Assembly (NCBI GenBank): GCA_037189785.1
Contig: JBBCIP010000003.1
Location: 1-7,082 of the forward strand
Source: Govanella sp037189785
Lineage (GTDB): Bacteria > Pseudomonadota > Alphaproteobacteria > Sphingomonadales > Govanellaceae
Length of the DNA stretch: 7,082 bases
Reading direction: 5' to 3'
Part shown: positions 1-6,164 of the stretch, piece after piece
Layout of the letters: the number at the start of each line of letters is the position of its first letter
Numbering within the stretch: position 1 is the first letter of the stretch
Notes under the pieces: generated by a model
Told to the model about the DNA's origin: nothing
Database searches by the model: none
Seen by the model: the letters and a program-made list of their open reading frames with translations, nothing else
Position numbers and translations under genes: made by a program

Positions 1-1
1 T

Positions 2-919
2 GTAACGGCAGCCGTTGAAGATGATCAAAACCCTCAAAACACTCAGGCTGCCACCAAAAGCCCACAACCTCAAAACACCAATCACCTGAACGACAGCATC
101 AATGCCGAGATCAACGCGATCTTTACCCATCACCGCCCGCCCGTCGATGTCGCATCGCAAATTTTAAAAGCTGCAAGTACTGTCGACGCTGACGATAGCG
201 TGATGAGCTTGGCTGTTGCCTTGGACAGCATCATTCATTTCGTGCCGCTCGACAACACACCGATCCGCCCGATCATCTTGGTCGGCCTAGCAGGTGCAGG
301 AAAAACCGTCACCGCCGCCAAGCTTGCGGCAGACGCCATTCTATCCGGATATTCCACAGCGTTACTGTCGACCGATACACTCAAAGCTGGGGCAGACGCA
401 CAAATCACAAGCTATACAGCTATTCTCAAGATCGATGCCGTGATCGCGCAAAATCCAAAAATGCTCGAGGCTGCCATAAAACAATGTAAAGCCGCTGGAA
501 ATCAAGTGATCATTGTCGATACCCCTGGAATCAATCCTTACGATAGCGAAGATATTGCGCTCCTCCAAACCATCATATCCACTGTGGATGGGGAACCTGT
601 GCTGGTGGCCCCAGCCGGGGGAGACAGCGAGGAAGCACGCGAAATCAGCACCCTTTTTGCCGATCTTGGATGCCGCAGATTTATCGCCACCAAACTTGAT
701 ACCGTGCGTCGCTATGGAAGCGTGCTGAGCATTGCCAAAGCAGGCCCCTTGGCTATCGCCGGTGTCGGTGCATCGCCCTATATCGGGGACCGTATCGAAA
801 GTTTGAACCCGGTGTCGCTCGCACGTCTTTTAGCCGCTCAGCCAAAAACAGCAGCAACACAAAAAAGCGCGTCTCATTCACAAAAGTCCCCAGCTTCAAA
901 AAGTCAGGTATCCGCATGA
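2..919 (+). CDS. flhF: Flagellar biosynthesis GTPase FlhF (SRP54-type), 5' end outside window
   Basis: FlhF is a membrane-associated SRP-family GTPase that recruits early flagellar components to the cell pole. The frame is open from base 2, so this is the last 305 residues of a longer protein; the GTG at 200 is internal. Fragment residues 1-66 are polar and look like the linker and N-domain. The G domain follows: P-loop GLAGAGKT (nt 284-307), STDTLKAGADAQ (G2-type motif, from nt 371), IIVDTPG (G3, about nt 509-529), ATKLD (G4, about nt 686-700) and GVGASPYIGD (G5 region). The last 25 residues form a basic Ser/Lys/Gln tail. Two departures from textbook SRP GTPases are Lys in the usual DTxR position and DTPG in place of DTAGR. 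The stop overlaps the next start by 4 bp, indicating translational coupling with flhG. The product call is secure; upstream neighbours such as flhA cannot be seen. Confidence 0.9.
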   Translation, partial: VTAAVEDDQNPQNTQAATKSPQPQNTNHLNDSINAEINAIFTHHRPPVDVASQILKAASTVDADDSVMSLAVALDSIIHFVPLDNTPIRPIILVGLAGAGKTVTAAKLAADAILSGYSTALLSTDTLKAGADAQITSYTAILKIDAVIAQNPKMLEAAIKQCKAAGNQVIIVDTPGINPYDSEDIALLQTIISTVDGEPVLVAPAGGDSEEAREISTLFADLGCRRFIATKLDTVRRYGSVLSIAKAGPLAIAGVGASPYIGDRIESLNPVSLARLLAAQPKTAATQKSASHSQKSPASKSQVSA

Positions 920-1758
920 CAGTCACGCTCACCGATTTGCCGCGACGCACCACGGGTTTCCAAGACCCGCAAATCGCCGCATTGAAACCTGTCGCAGCAG
1001 AGAAAGCTCAGGGCCGCAACCTGATTACAGTAGCATCCGGCAAAGGTGGCGTCGGCAAAACCTGGTTTGCCATTACTTTGGCCCAAGCCTTTAGTCAAAA
1101 AGGAAGACACGTTCTGCTGTTTGATGGTGACATGGGCCTCGCCAATATTGATATTCAGTTGGGCTGGGTGCCCAAACGCGATCTCAGCGCCATCGTCTCC
1201 GATCAAGTTGATTTAAAAGATGTTGTTGAAAGCTATGCGCGTGACCAACGATTTTCTTTCGATCTGATCGCCGGACGGTCGGGCTCAACCGCACTCAGTC
1301 GCTTGCGGCCCACCGTTGTCGCCGGCTTGCGAGATCGTTTGGCCGTGCTTGGGTCACAATACGACCATGTCATTCTCGATCTGGCTGCCGGGATCGACAG
1401 CACCGTTACAACTTTGGCCGATCACCCCGGCAAAACAGTTATTGTCGCGACCCCTGATCCGACGGCGCTTACCGATGCTTATGCGTTCATTAAATTACGG
1501 CGTCAAACGGCGCCACAGGCCGATATTCGTATTGTCATCAATCAATCGAATGATCGCCACGAAGGGCTTCGGGCTTATGAAAATCTGAAACGGGCTTGCG
1601 AAGGGTTTCTGAAGTTCACACCGGCTTTGCTCGGCATCGTTCGTCGCGATCGCAATGTCTTGCAAACAATACGCGCGCAGAAACCAATGATGGAACGCCA
1701 CCCGATCAGCCCAGCCGCAGAAGATGTGTCGGCCATCGCTGATAAGCTACTTTCATGA
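916..1758 (+). CDS. flhG: Flagellar number regulator FlhG (FleN/YlxH), MinD-family ATPase
   Basis: FlhG is a MinD/ParA-type ATPase that works with FlhF to limit flagellar number and placement. The 280-residue protein has a deviant Walker A motif, GKGGVGKT, at residues 42-49 (signature Lys43 and Lys48). DGDMGLANID at 70-79 is the switch I region typical of FlhG. HVILDLAAGID at 151-161 is the Walker B/switch II region. VATPDPTALTDAYAFIKL at about 177-194 is a strong FlhG hallmark, and VINQSN at 207-212 is the base-contact strand. The ATG at 916 lies in an ATGA overlap with flhF, with AGG at 906-908 as a plausible ribosome binding site. About 35 residues precede the ATPase core. The DQA..LR activator motif known from some FlhG proteins is not evident there. 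Length is normal for the family. Cotranscription with flhF is nearly certain. Confidence 0.93.
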   Translation: MTVTLTDLPRRTTGFQDPQIAALKPVAAEKAQGRNLITVASGKGGVGKTWFAITLAQAFSQKGRHVLLFDGDMGLANIDIQLGWVPKRDLSAIVSDQVDLKDVVESYARDQRFSFDLIAGRSGSTALSRLRPTVVAGLRDRLAVLGSQYDHVILDLAAGIDSTVTTLADHPGKTVIVATPDPTALTDAYAFIKLRRQTAPQADIRIVINQSNDRHEGLRAYENLKRACEGFLKFTPALLGIVRRDRNVLQTIRAQKPMMERHPISPAAEDVSAIADKLLS

Positions 1759-1766
1759 AAGCATGA
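1755..1766 (+). other. Three-codon mini-ORF at the flhG/fliK junction
   Basis: ATG AAA GCA TGA begins inside an ATGA overlap with the flhG stop. It is in frame with the downstream fliK-like gene and stops 3 bp before that gene's GTG. It could be a coupling mini-leader that feeds reinitiation, or the remnant of a former ATG start now cut off by the TGA. The arrangement is read directly from the sequence; its function is inference. Confidence 0.35.
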
Positions 1767-1769
1767 CCG

Positions 1770-4226
1770 GTGAACCATATCACGCCATCATCCGTATCAG
1801 CACGCACGCCGCAAAGCGATGCCAGCGGACGGATAGAGCGTGGCGGCTCACCAAGCAATCACGCACCGGCCCAGCAGCAATCTTCTCAGCAACAATCGAC
1901 GCCACAAGGGAACACCGACCAAAATCGGTCGCAACCTCATCATGATCCAGCAGTATCTCTATCAGCGTCACTCGCTCATATTGATCGCGGCGATATCATT
2001 GCAGGGCACGTACAAGGCGTAACGGCAGAGGGCCTACCTGTCGTCAGCAGTGATCGCGGCACGTTCATTATCGAAACGGCCCTGCCAAATGATGTGAAGC
2101 TGCCCCGAGGGTCCGACGTTAAGCTTGAGATCATCGCCACCGAGAAAATAATTGAAGCCCGGATTGTCACAGCCAATAACACGCCCCCGAAAAGTGACAT
2201 TCCCTTAAAACTGATTATGATAAAGACTGATTTGGTGGCTGAACAGCTTCCTCAGCCAAACATCGGTCATACCATTGTGACCTCTGGCGACCTGCCGACC
2301 ACACATCTCTATCATCGCCCATTGCCTGTATCACGCGACACTGTCGCGCAACTGGAAACAGATAAAGCCCAACCGCTGCTGCCGTTAGGGCTGATGGATG
2401 AAGCACCGCATAATGCACTCACGAGCCATGCCGGACATAGCAACGTGCCGTATGATGATAATGATATTGCGGCCCCACTCCTGCGCACGACAGCACCTAT
2501 ACCCGTCGCCACGGTAGCAGTTACAACCACCCCAAAAGATGCTCAAACGCCACCGGCGAACACACCAAGGCCCACATCATCTTTCCCGCAACAGATCCAT
2601 GTCGCTATGGCACCTTTCGACAAGGCTACGGCGCCGACGATCGTGCCGCCACAGTCTTCGACAACACCAGCTAATGCGTCGCCGTCGCCGTCCCCGTTCC
2701 CGGCCCCGGCCCCACCAACCCAAGCCCCCATTGAGGCCGCCGCGATGCGGACCGTAATTGCGGCTATTCTTGGTGATGCCGCCGAACCGGCCCCAGATCC
2801 GGCCCCAGAACCGACTACCATAAAATCGGCCCCATCGGCAAATCCACACCCCGCAATCGCTACACCATCGTCAATAGCCGCCGCACCAACGCTGTCATTA
2901 ACACCAGCGATCGTAGCCGCCGTCATTGACCGCCCCATGGCCGCGATCTTGGAAACGCCCGCAACGGTATTAAGTACACACCCTACGGATGACGGTCGTC
3001 AACCACTGCCAACTGCGCATAGGCCTGCAAAGACATTGCCGATAACACCTATTGTTGTCACCGTGACGCAAATTGCCCACGGCTCTTTACCGCTTCATAC
3101 ACAGGATGCAATAAAACCACAGGCCTCAACCATCACGACGCCATTACAGCAAGCCCCGATAGTGATCGAGGCCACAGTCCTTCCCCCGGAAGCGCTCCCA
3201 GACCCCGTTGCAGCCTCGTCTTCCCCTTTGCACTCCACCACTGTGATACGACCAGGCACGGAACTCAGCACAGCGCTCGGTAAAGTCACCTTAAAAGAAA
3301 CGTTGCCTTTGTCTCCGGGGACAACAATAACCTTATCCATGGCTCCGGTTGATCTGAGCATGCCGTTAAAGGATGATGTATTTCCCATAAACATGCCCAA
3401 CAACGGCTTGGTTGAAGGCACAGCGACAGCATTAGGACAACATCAATCGTCGTCCCCCTCTATACAAACACCATCCTCTCCAGCCGCTGCGGCAGCGTCC
3501 CAGCCGACAGCTGGCGTCATGACCGATACCGCTTTACCCATGCCGTTCGCTGCCTGGCCAAGTTTGCAAATGGCCATATCCGCCATGGACCCGGCCATAG
3601 CGGCCGCGGTCAGCAGCAAAATTCCCAGCCCGGAAAAATTGCTGACCCCGGGTTTGTTGTTATTCCTGAATATATTCGGCATCAAGTCCCCTGCCCGATT
3701 ACTCCTCGATGGCACATTGGACGACAATCAGACATCATCGGACGAAACCCGACCGGCCACACGACTCGATGGTGATATTGCCCGACTGCGCAGTTTGTCT
3801 GCTGATCGCGGCGCTACAGAGTGGCGGCTATTTCTGCTACCATTTCAAAATGATAACGCTATACAGGCCGTTCCGCTTATGATTCGCCATAATCCCGGCG
3901 ACGATCAAAAGCAAAATGATCCCCCCCAATCCGACGACAGCGAGCAGGCGTCGACAACTCGCTTTATATTAGAAGTACCCTTACGCGCCTATGGCACGGT
4001 TCAATTCGACGGCATCATTAAGCAGCGCAGCTTCGATTTGTTCCTGAAAACGGATAAGACGCTAAGCACCTCACAACAAAGCCATATTCAAAAGTTGTTC
4101 AGCCAAGCCCTAGAACTCAATGGATTTAAAGGTCAAATCCTGTTTCGGGACGGTCACGGCTCCTCACATCAAGCCACAACCCTTATGAAAGACCGCTTAG
4201 GCTTAGGGTCTAAGCTGCAAGCCTAA
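1770..4226 (+). CDS. FliK-like flagellar hook-length control protein, very long and Pro/Ala/Thr-rich
   Basis: FliK proteins are secreted rulers that measure hook length and switch export specificity through a C-terminal domain. This 818-residue protein starts with GTG at 1770. An in-frame TGA at 1764-1766 excludes any start further upstream, and GAAAG at 1757-1761 is only a weak ribosome binding site. Residues 69-135 resemble a small beta-rich domain (RGDIIAGHVQGV, then GTFIIETALP). Residues about 190-580 are low-complexity, rich in Pro, Ala and Thr, and probably disordered. Residues 621-647 form a hydrophobic Leu-rich stretch. Residues about 683-800 look like the conserved core: WRLFLLPF, RFILEVPLRAYGTVQFDGII (731 on), then a helical stretch and GFKGQILFRDG. 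This matches the layout of the Flg_hook C-terminal domain (strand pattern plus helices). The position after flhFG supports a flagellar role. The FliK assignment rests on layout and context, not on a catalytic motif. Confidence 0.62.
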   Translation: MNHITPSSVSARTPQSDASGRIERGGSPSNHAPAQQQSSQQQSTPQGNTDQNRSQPHHDPAVSLSASLAHIDRGDIIAGHVQGVTAEGLPVVSSDRGTFIIETALPNDVKLPRGSDVKLEIIATEKIIEARIVTANNTPPKSDIPLKLIMIKTDLVAEQLPQPNIGHTIVTSGDLPTTHLYHRPLPVSRDTVAQLETDKAQPLLPLGLMDEAPHNALTSHAGHSNVPYDDNDIAAPLLRTTAPIPVATVAVTTTPKDAQTPPANTPRPTSSFPQQIHVAMAPFDKATAPTIVPPQSSTTPANASPSPSPFPAPAPPTQAPIEAAAMRTVIAAILGDAAEPAPDPAPEPTTIKSAPSANPHPAIATPSSIAAAPTLSLTPAIVAAVIDRPMAAILETPATVLSTHPTDDGRQPLPTAHRPAKTLPITPIVVTVTQIAHGSLPLHTQDAIKPQASTITTPLQQAPIVIEATVLPPEALPDPVAASSSPLHSTTVIRPGTELSTALGKVTLKETLPLSPGTTITLSMAPVDLSMPLKDDVFPINMPNNGLVEGTATALGQHQSSSPSIQTPSSPAAAAASQPTAGVMTDTALPMPFAAWPSLQMAISAMDPAIAAAVSSKIPSPEKLLTPGLLLFLNIFGIKSPARLLLDGTLDDNQTSSDETRPATRLDGDIARLRSLSADRGATEWRLFLLPFQNDNAIQAVPLMIRHNPGDDQKQNDPPQSDDSEQASTTRFILEVPLRAYGTVQFDGIIKQRSFDLFLKTDKTLSTSQQSHIQKLFSQALELNGFKGQILFRDGHGSSHQATTLMKDRLGLGSKLQA
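2676..2813 (+). repeat. Low-complexity Pro/Ala/Ser coding repeats inside the fliK-like gene
   Basis: Two short tracts encode dipeptide repeats. The first, about 2676-2719, encodes SPSPSPFPAPAPP from GCCGTC- and GGCCCC-type units. The second, 2787-2810, is two 12-bp tandem units beginning CCGGCCCCAGA and encodes PAPDPAPE. They lie in the presumed extended ruler region, where in-frame slippage could change protein length without breaking the reading frame. Confidence 0.6.
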
Positions 4227-4247
4227 TAAAAAAGAAGAATATATATT

Positions 4248-4278
4248 GAGATATACACTCATAGCGTGTATGTCTTTT
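4248..4278 (+). terminator. Extended inverted repeat with T-run after the fliK-like gene; weak terminator or operator
   Basis: AGATATACAC (4249-4258) pairs with GTGTATGTCT (4266-4275) around a 7-nt loop. All ten positions pair, one as G-U, and an additional G-U pair (4248/4276) is possible. The pattern TCTTTT ends at 4278. Position just past the fliK-like stop (4226) suits an operon terminator. The stem is A/T-rich, so termination would be weak; the inner ATACAC/GTGTAT dyad could equally be an operator for the racemase gene. Confidence 0.4.
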
Positions 4279-4315
4279 AGGGCAATGATATTCCCCTCAA
4301 CAACTATAGCGTGTA
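4261..4315 (+). repeat. 10-bp direct repeat ATAGCGTGTA flanking the racemase leader
   Basis: ATAGCGTGTA occurs exactly at 4261-4270 and again at 4306-4315, 45 bp apart start to start. The first copy is half of the hairpin dyad. The second ends 2 bp before the racemase ATG at 4318. Repeated half-sites like this could bind a regulator, but a partial duplication is an equally simple explanation. Confidence 0.4.
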
Positions 4316-4317
4316 CC

Positions 4318-5220
4318 ATGAAAATAAGATACATCGAACCTATAGGTCACAGTTTGTACGTGGATGCAGTCGCCGAACGGTTAGAAGCTATTCGGCGGCC
4401 GGATGTCGCCATCGAAGTCGTCTCTCTCGATAATCCTTATTGTCGTCACCACTTGGAATACCAGTCGTATGAAGTTTTGGTGATGGCGGATATTGCCCGG
4501 GTTGTGCGTGACGCCGGGCGTCAAGGCATGGACGCCGTCATCATTGGTTGTTTTTATGACCCGGCGTTGATCGAAGCCCGGGAAATTTCTGGTGCTACTC
4601 CAGTGATTGCCCCATGCCAAGCATCCGTTCTGTTGGCCAGTCAATTGGCTGATCGTTTTTCGATCATTATTGGCCGCCGTAAGTGGGAAAACCGTATCAA
4701 GGCCCGGTTGCGTGACTATGGCCAGCTGGATCGGTTGGCCTCCTTCCGCTCGGTCAATCTCGGTGTCGAAGACTTCCAAGCCGATCGCGCTGAAACAGAA
4801 CATCGTCTTATTACCGCCGCACGTCGGGCCGTCGAAGAAGACGGTGCGGAAGCTATCATCCTTGGCTGCACTTTGGAATTTGGCTTCTACGAAACCTTGC
4901 AAGCCAAGGTCGGGGTGCCTGTGATTGATCCCGTTTACGCAGCTTATAAATTGGCCGAAACCATGGCCGACGTGAAATGCCGGTTCGGTTGGAAACCCAG
5001 TCGGGTCGGCGGCTGCGAAGCCCCGCCGGAGGAGCAGGAAATCATCCCCTGGCAGGTTTTTAACGACACCCGGCCACCGATCCTCGGCCGCGCCTTTATT
5101 CCCGCCTATTCGCGTTCTCTGGGGCTGGAAAAGGTCGAAAGTACTGTCGGTACGGCTTACAATAGACCGATTAGCAAGAAAGTGGACATTTTCGATTTGC
5201 AAACATCGGGAACCACTTAG
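4318..5220 (+). CDS. Asp/Glu/hydantoin racemase family protein
   Basis: Members of this family are cofactor-independent racemases or isomerases that use two cysteines as acid and base; substrates include aspartate, glutamate, hydantoins and maleate. The ATG at 4318 gives 300 residues beginning MKIRYIEPIG, where family members usually begin with a similar strand. A longer in-frame reading from TTG 4246 would run through the hairpin and is not favoured, although no clear ribosome binding site precedes 4318. The catalytic candidates are Cys78 in DAVIIGCFYDPALIEAR and Cys184 in AEAIILGCTLEFGF. VGVPVIDPVYAAYKLAE at 198-214 is the typical following segment. Family members are commonly about 240 residues. 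Residues about 225-300 form an extra tail with a Trp, Pro and Gly-rich start, of unknown role. Neighbouring genes give no pathway clue, so the substrate is unknown. Confidence 0.82.
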   Translation: MKIRYIEPIGHSLYVDAVAERLEAIRRPDVAIEVVSLDNPYCRHHLEYQSYEVLVMADIARVVRDAGRQGMDAVIIGCFYDPALIEAREISGATPVIAPCQASVLLASQLADRFSIIIGRRKWENRIKARLRDYGQLDRLASFRSVNLGVEDFQADRAETEHRLITAARRAVEEDGAEAIILGCTLEFGFYETLQAKVGVPVIDPVYAAYKLAETMADVKCRFGWKPSRVGGCEAPPEEQEIIPWQVFNDTRPPILGRAFIPAYSRSLGLEKVESTVGTAYNRPISKKVDIFDLQTSGTT

Positions 5221-5236
5221 GCTATTACCCTCGCTC

Positions 5237-5252
5237 TGGCACGACTGTTGCT
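5237..5252 (+). promoter_or_regulatory. Sigma-54 (RpoN) -24/-12 promoter
   Basis: CTGGCACGACTGTTGCTT at 5236-5253 matches the sigma-54 consensus TGGCACG-N4-TTGCW at every defined position, with the required 10 bp between the GG (5238-5239) and GC (5250-5251). Transcription would begin near 5263. That leaves a leader of about 26 nt containing AAGGAG at 5276-5281, 7 bp before the ATG at 5289. The promoter lies in the 68-bp gap after the racemase stop. Sigma-54 promoters need an enhancer-binding activator; its site would probably lie within the 3' end of the racemase gene. Confidence 0.8.
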
Positions 5253-5288
5253 TATCCAACAATTGGGTAATTAAAAAGGAGTCGGGTC

Positions 5289-5999
5289 ATGGGAATTCGA
5301 TCATTTATTGTAAAAGCAGTTGGTGCGGCCGTTGTTATCAGTGGTTTTGCAGTATCGGCGTCGGCCGCCCCTTTGTTATCCGGTAGTGGTTCCGCCACAT
5401 GTGAATTAAATACCAGTGTGTTTGGGTCTTCGAGCTGCACCTTGCAAGTCATCACCCCACACGCCGCTTGGCAAGTTCCCGCAGCAACAGGAACGGCAGC
5501 AGAATGGGTTTCTTATGCCAACACCGGTGTAAGCGCAGGTAATGTTCTCGCTCCTACACCGGATGATACCAGTGCGACACCAGGGGATTTATCCTCTGTA
5601 CCGTGGTTGATGAAAGTCACGGAAACATTCAGCATCGGCGCCAGTGGCGGCAATCTTTTCATGCAAATTTGGGCGGATGATACGGCATCTGTTTATCTAA
5701 ACGGATCTTTATTAAAAGCCCCGAACTTTACCCAAGAGACATGTGCGATTGGCGATATCGGGTGCGAGCCAGATGAGTTCGGCTTGTTCAACGAAGCCTT
5801 GGCACAGGGCAGCTATACCTTGGATATCTATGTTTACCAGCTCGGTCGTGATCGCAATCCGAACAGCAATCCATTCGGATTACTTTATGCTGGTGATGTC
5901 GACGGCCTGACCGAACAAGAAGTCCCGGCCCCTGCGGGTCTCGCCTTCTTGGGTCTCGGTCTCTTGGTCGCTGGGCTTCGCAGTCGTCGCAAAGCCTAA
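5289..5999 (+). CDS. Secreted PEP-CTERM-type surface protein, paralogue 1
   Basis: A 236-residue exported protein. Residues 1-26 are a signal peptide: basic start, hydrophobic core and ASA cleavage site near residue 26. The C-terminal 25 residues (212-236) form a PEP-CTERM-like sorting tail: VPAPAG, a hydrophobic Leu/Gly helix, then RSRRKA. In this family the tail is processed by an exosortase and the protein goes to the cell surface or extracellular matrix. The mature part has four cysteines (38, 50, 152, 159), likely two disulfides. Its conserved blocks are SGSGSATCEL, PWLMKVTETF, GGNLFMQIWADDTASVYLNG and NPFGLLYAG. The ADDTASVYLNG block resembles beta-sandwich or PA14-like folds, a weak analogy only. 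The start is fixed by AAGGAG 7 bp upstream. The gene sits between a sigma-54 promoter and an intrinsic terminator. No exosortase gene lies in the window, and molecular function is unknown. Confidence 0.83.
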   Translation: MGIRSFIVKAVGAAVVISGFAVSASAAPLLSGSGSATCELNTSVFGSSSCTLQVITPHAAWQVPAATGTAAEWVSYANTGVSAGNVLAPTPDDTSATPGDLSSVPWLMKVTETFSIGASGGNLFMQIWADDTASVYLNGSLLKAPNFTQETCAIGDIGCEPDEFGLFNEALAQGSYTLDIYVYQLGRDRNPNSNPFGLLYAGDVDGLTEQEVPAPAGLAFLGLGLLVAGLRSRRKA

Positions 6000-6026
6000 T
6001 TTTACAATTGAAGTTTCCACCGTCTC

Positions 6027-6057
6027 GGGCGTGTCTTTTGGGCACGCCCCTTTTTTT
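6027..6057 (+). terminator. Intrinsic terminator after PEP-CTERM paralogue 1
   Basis: GGGCGTGTC (6027-6035) pairs with GGCACGCCC (6041-6049) as a nine-pair stem, including one G-U, around a 5-nt loop. One C and then seven T (6051-6057) follow. It lies 28 bp past the stop at 5999 and should end the sigma-54 transcript, separating the two paralogues. Confidence 0.9.
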
Positions 6058-6108
6058 ATGCTTAAGCAGAGATTAACAAGTCTGCGTTATTTATTAATTC
6101 TGATAACC

Positions 6109-6123
6109 GAATATTCAGTATTC
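6109..6123 (+). promoter_or_regulatory. Inverted repeat GAATA-N5-TATTC in the leader of paralogue 2
   Basis: The 165-bp gap between the two paralogues holds the terminator, a GCAGA/TCTGC dyad (6066-6070 and 6081-6085) and this perfect 5-bp dyad 41 bp before the ATG. The region is A/T-rich and must contain a promoter if the terminator is effective, but I see no convincing -35/-10 pair and no sigma-54 GG-N10-GC element. A regulator site is possible; short A/T-rich dyads also arise by chance. Confidence 0.25.
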
Positions 6124-6164
6124 ACCTGCATACTCCCCGAAGATTAAAATTAGAGGGGGTCGAT

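Noticed and set aside
200..202. GTG at 200 as the start of flhF
   Set aside because: The frame is open to the window edge with plausible FlhF linker sequence upstream, and FlhF is longer than 239 residues.
1724..1945. An alternative frame across the flhG/fliK junction, suggesting a frameshift
   Set aside because: The fliK frame continues without interruption from 1770 and the alternative frame ends without family resemblance.
2543..2938. A 131-codon minus-strand reading frame rich in Gly and Ala
   Set aside because: It is a shadow of the Pro/Ala-rich codons of the fliK-like gene; it has no family resemblance.
4246..4317. A 24-residue N-terminal extension of the racemase from TTG 4246
   Set aside because: It reads through the hairpin and repeat region, has no ribosome binding site, and the family-like N-terminus begins at ATG 4318.
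5246..5261. TGTTG/CAACA dyad after the racemase as a terminator
   Set aside because: The stem is only 5 bp with no T-run, and it overlaps the sigma-54 -12 element.
4381..5262. A 293-codon minus-strand reading frame opposite the racemase
   Set aside because: The plus strand carries clear racemase motifs; the antisense product has no recognisable motif and would span the sigma-54 promoter.
5803..5816. A second sigma-54-like match (TGGCACAGGGCAGC) inside PEP-CTERM paralogue 1
   Set aside because: The GG to GC spacing is one base short and the TTGC element is missing; it is ordinary coding sequence.
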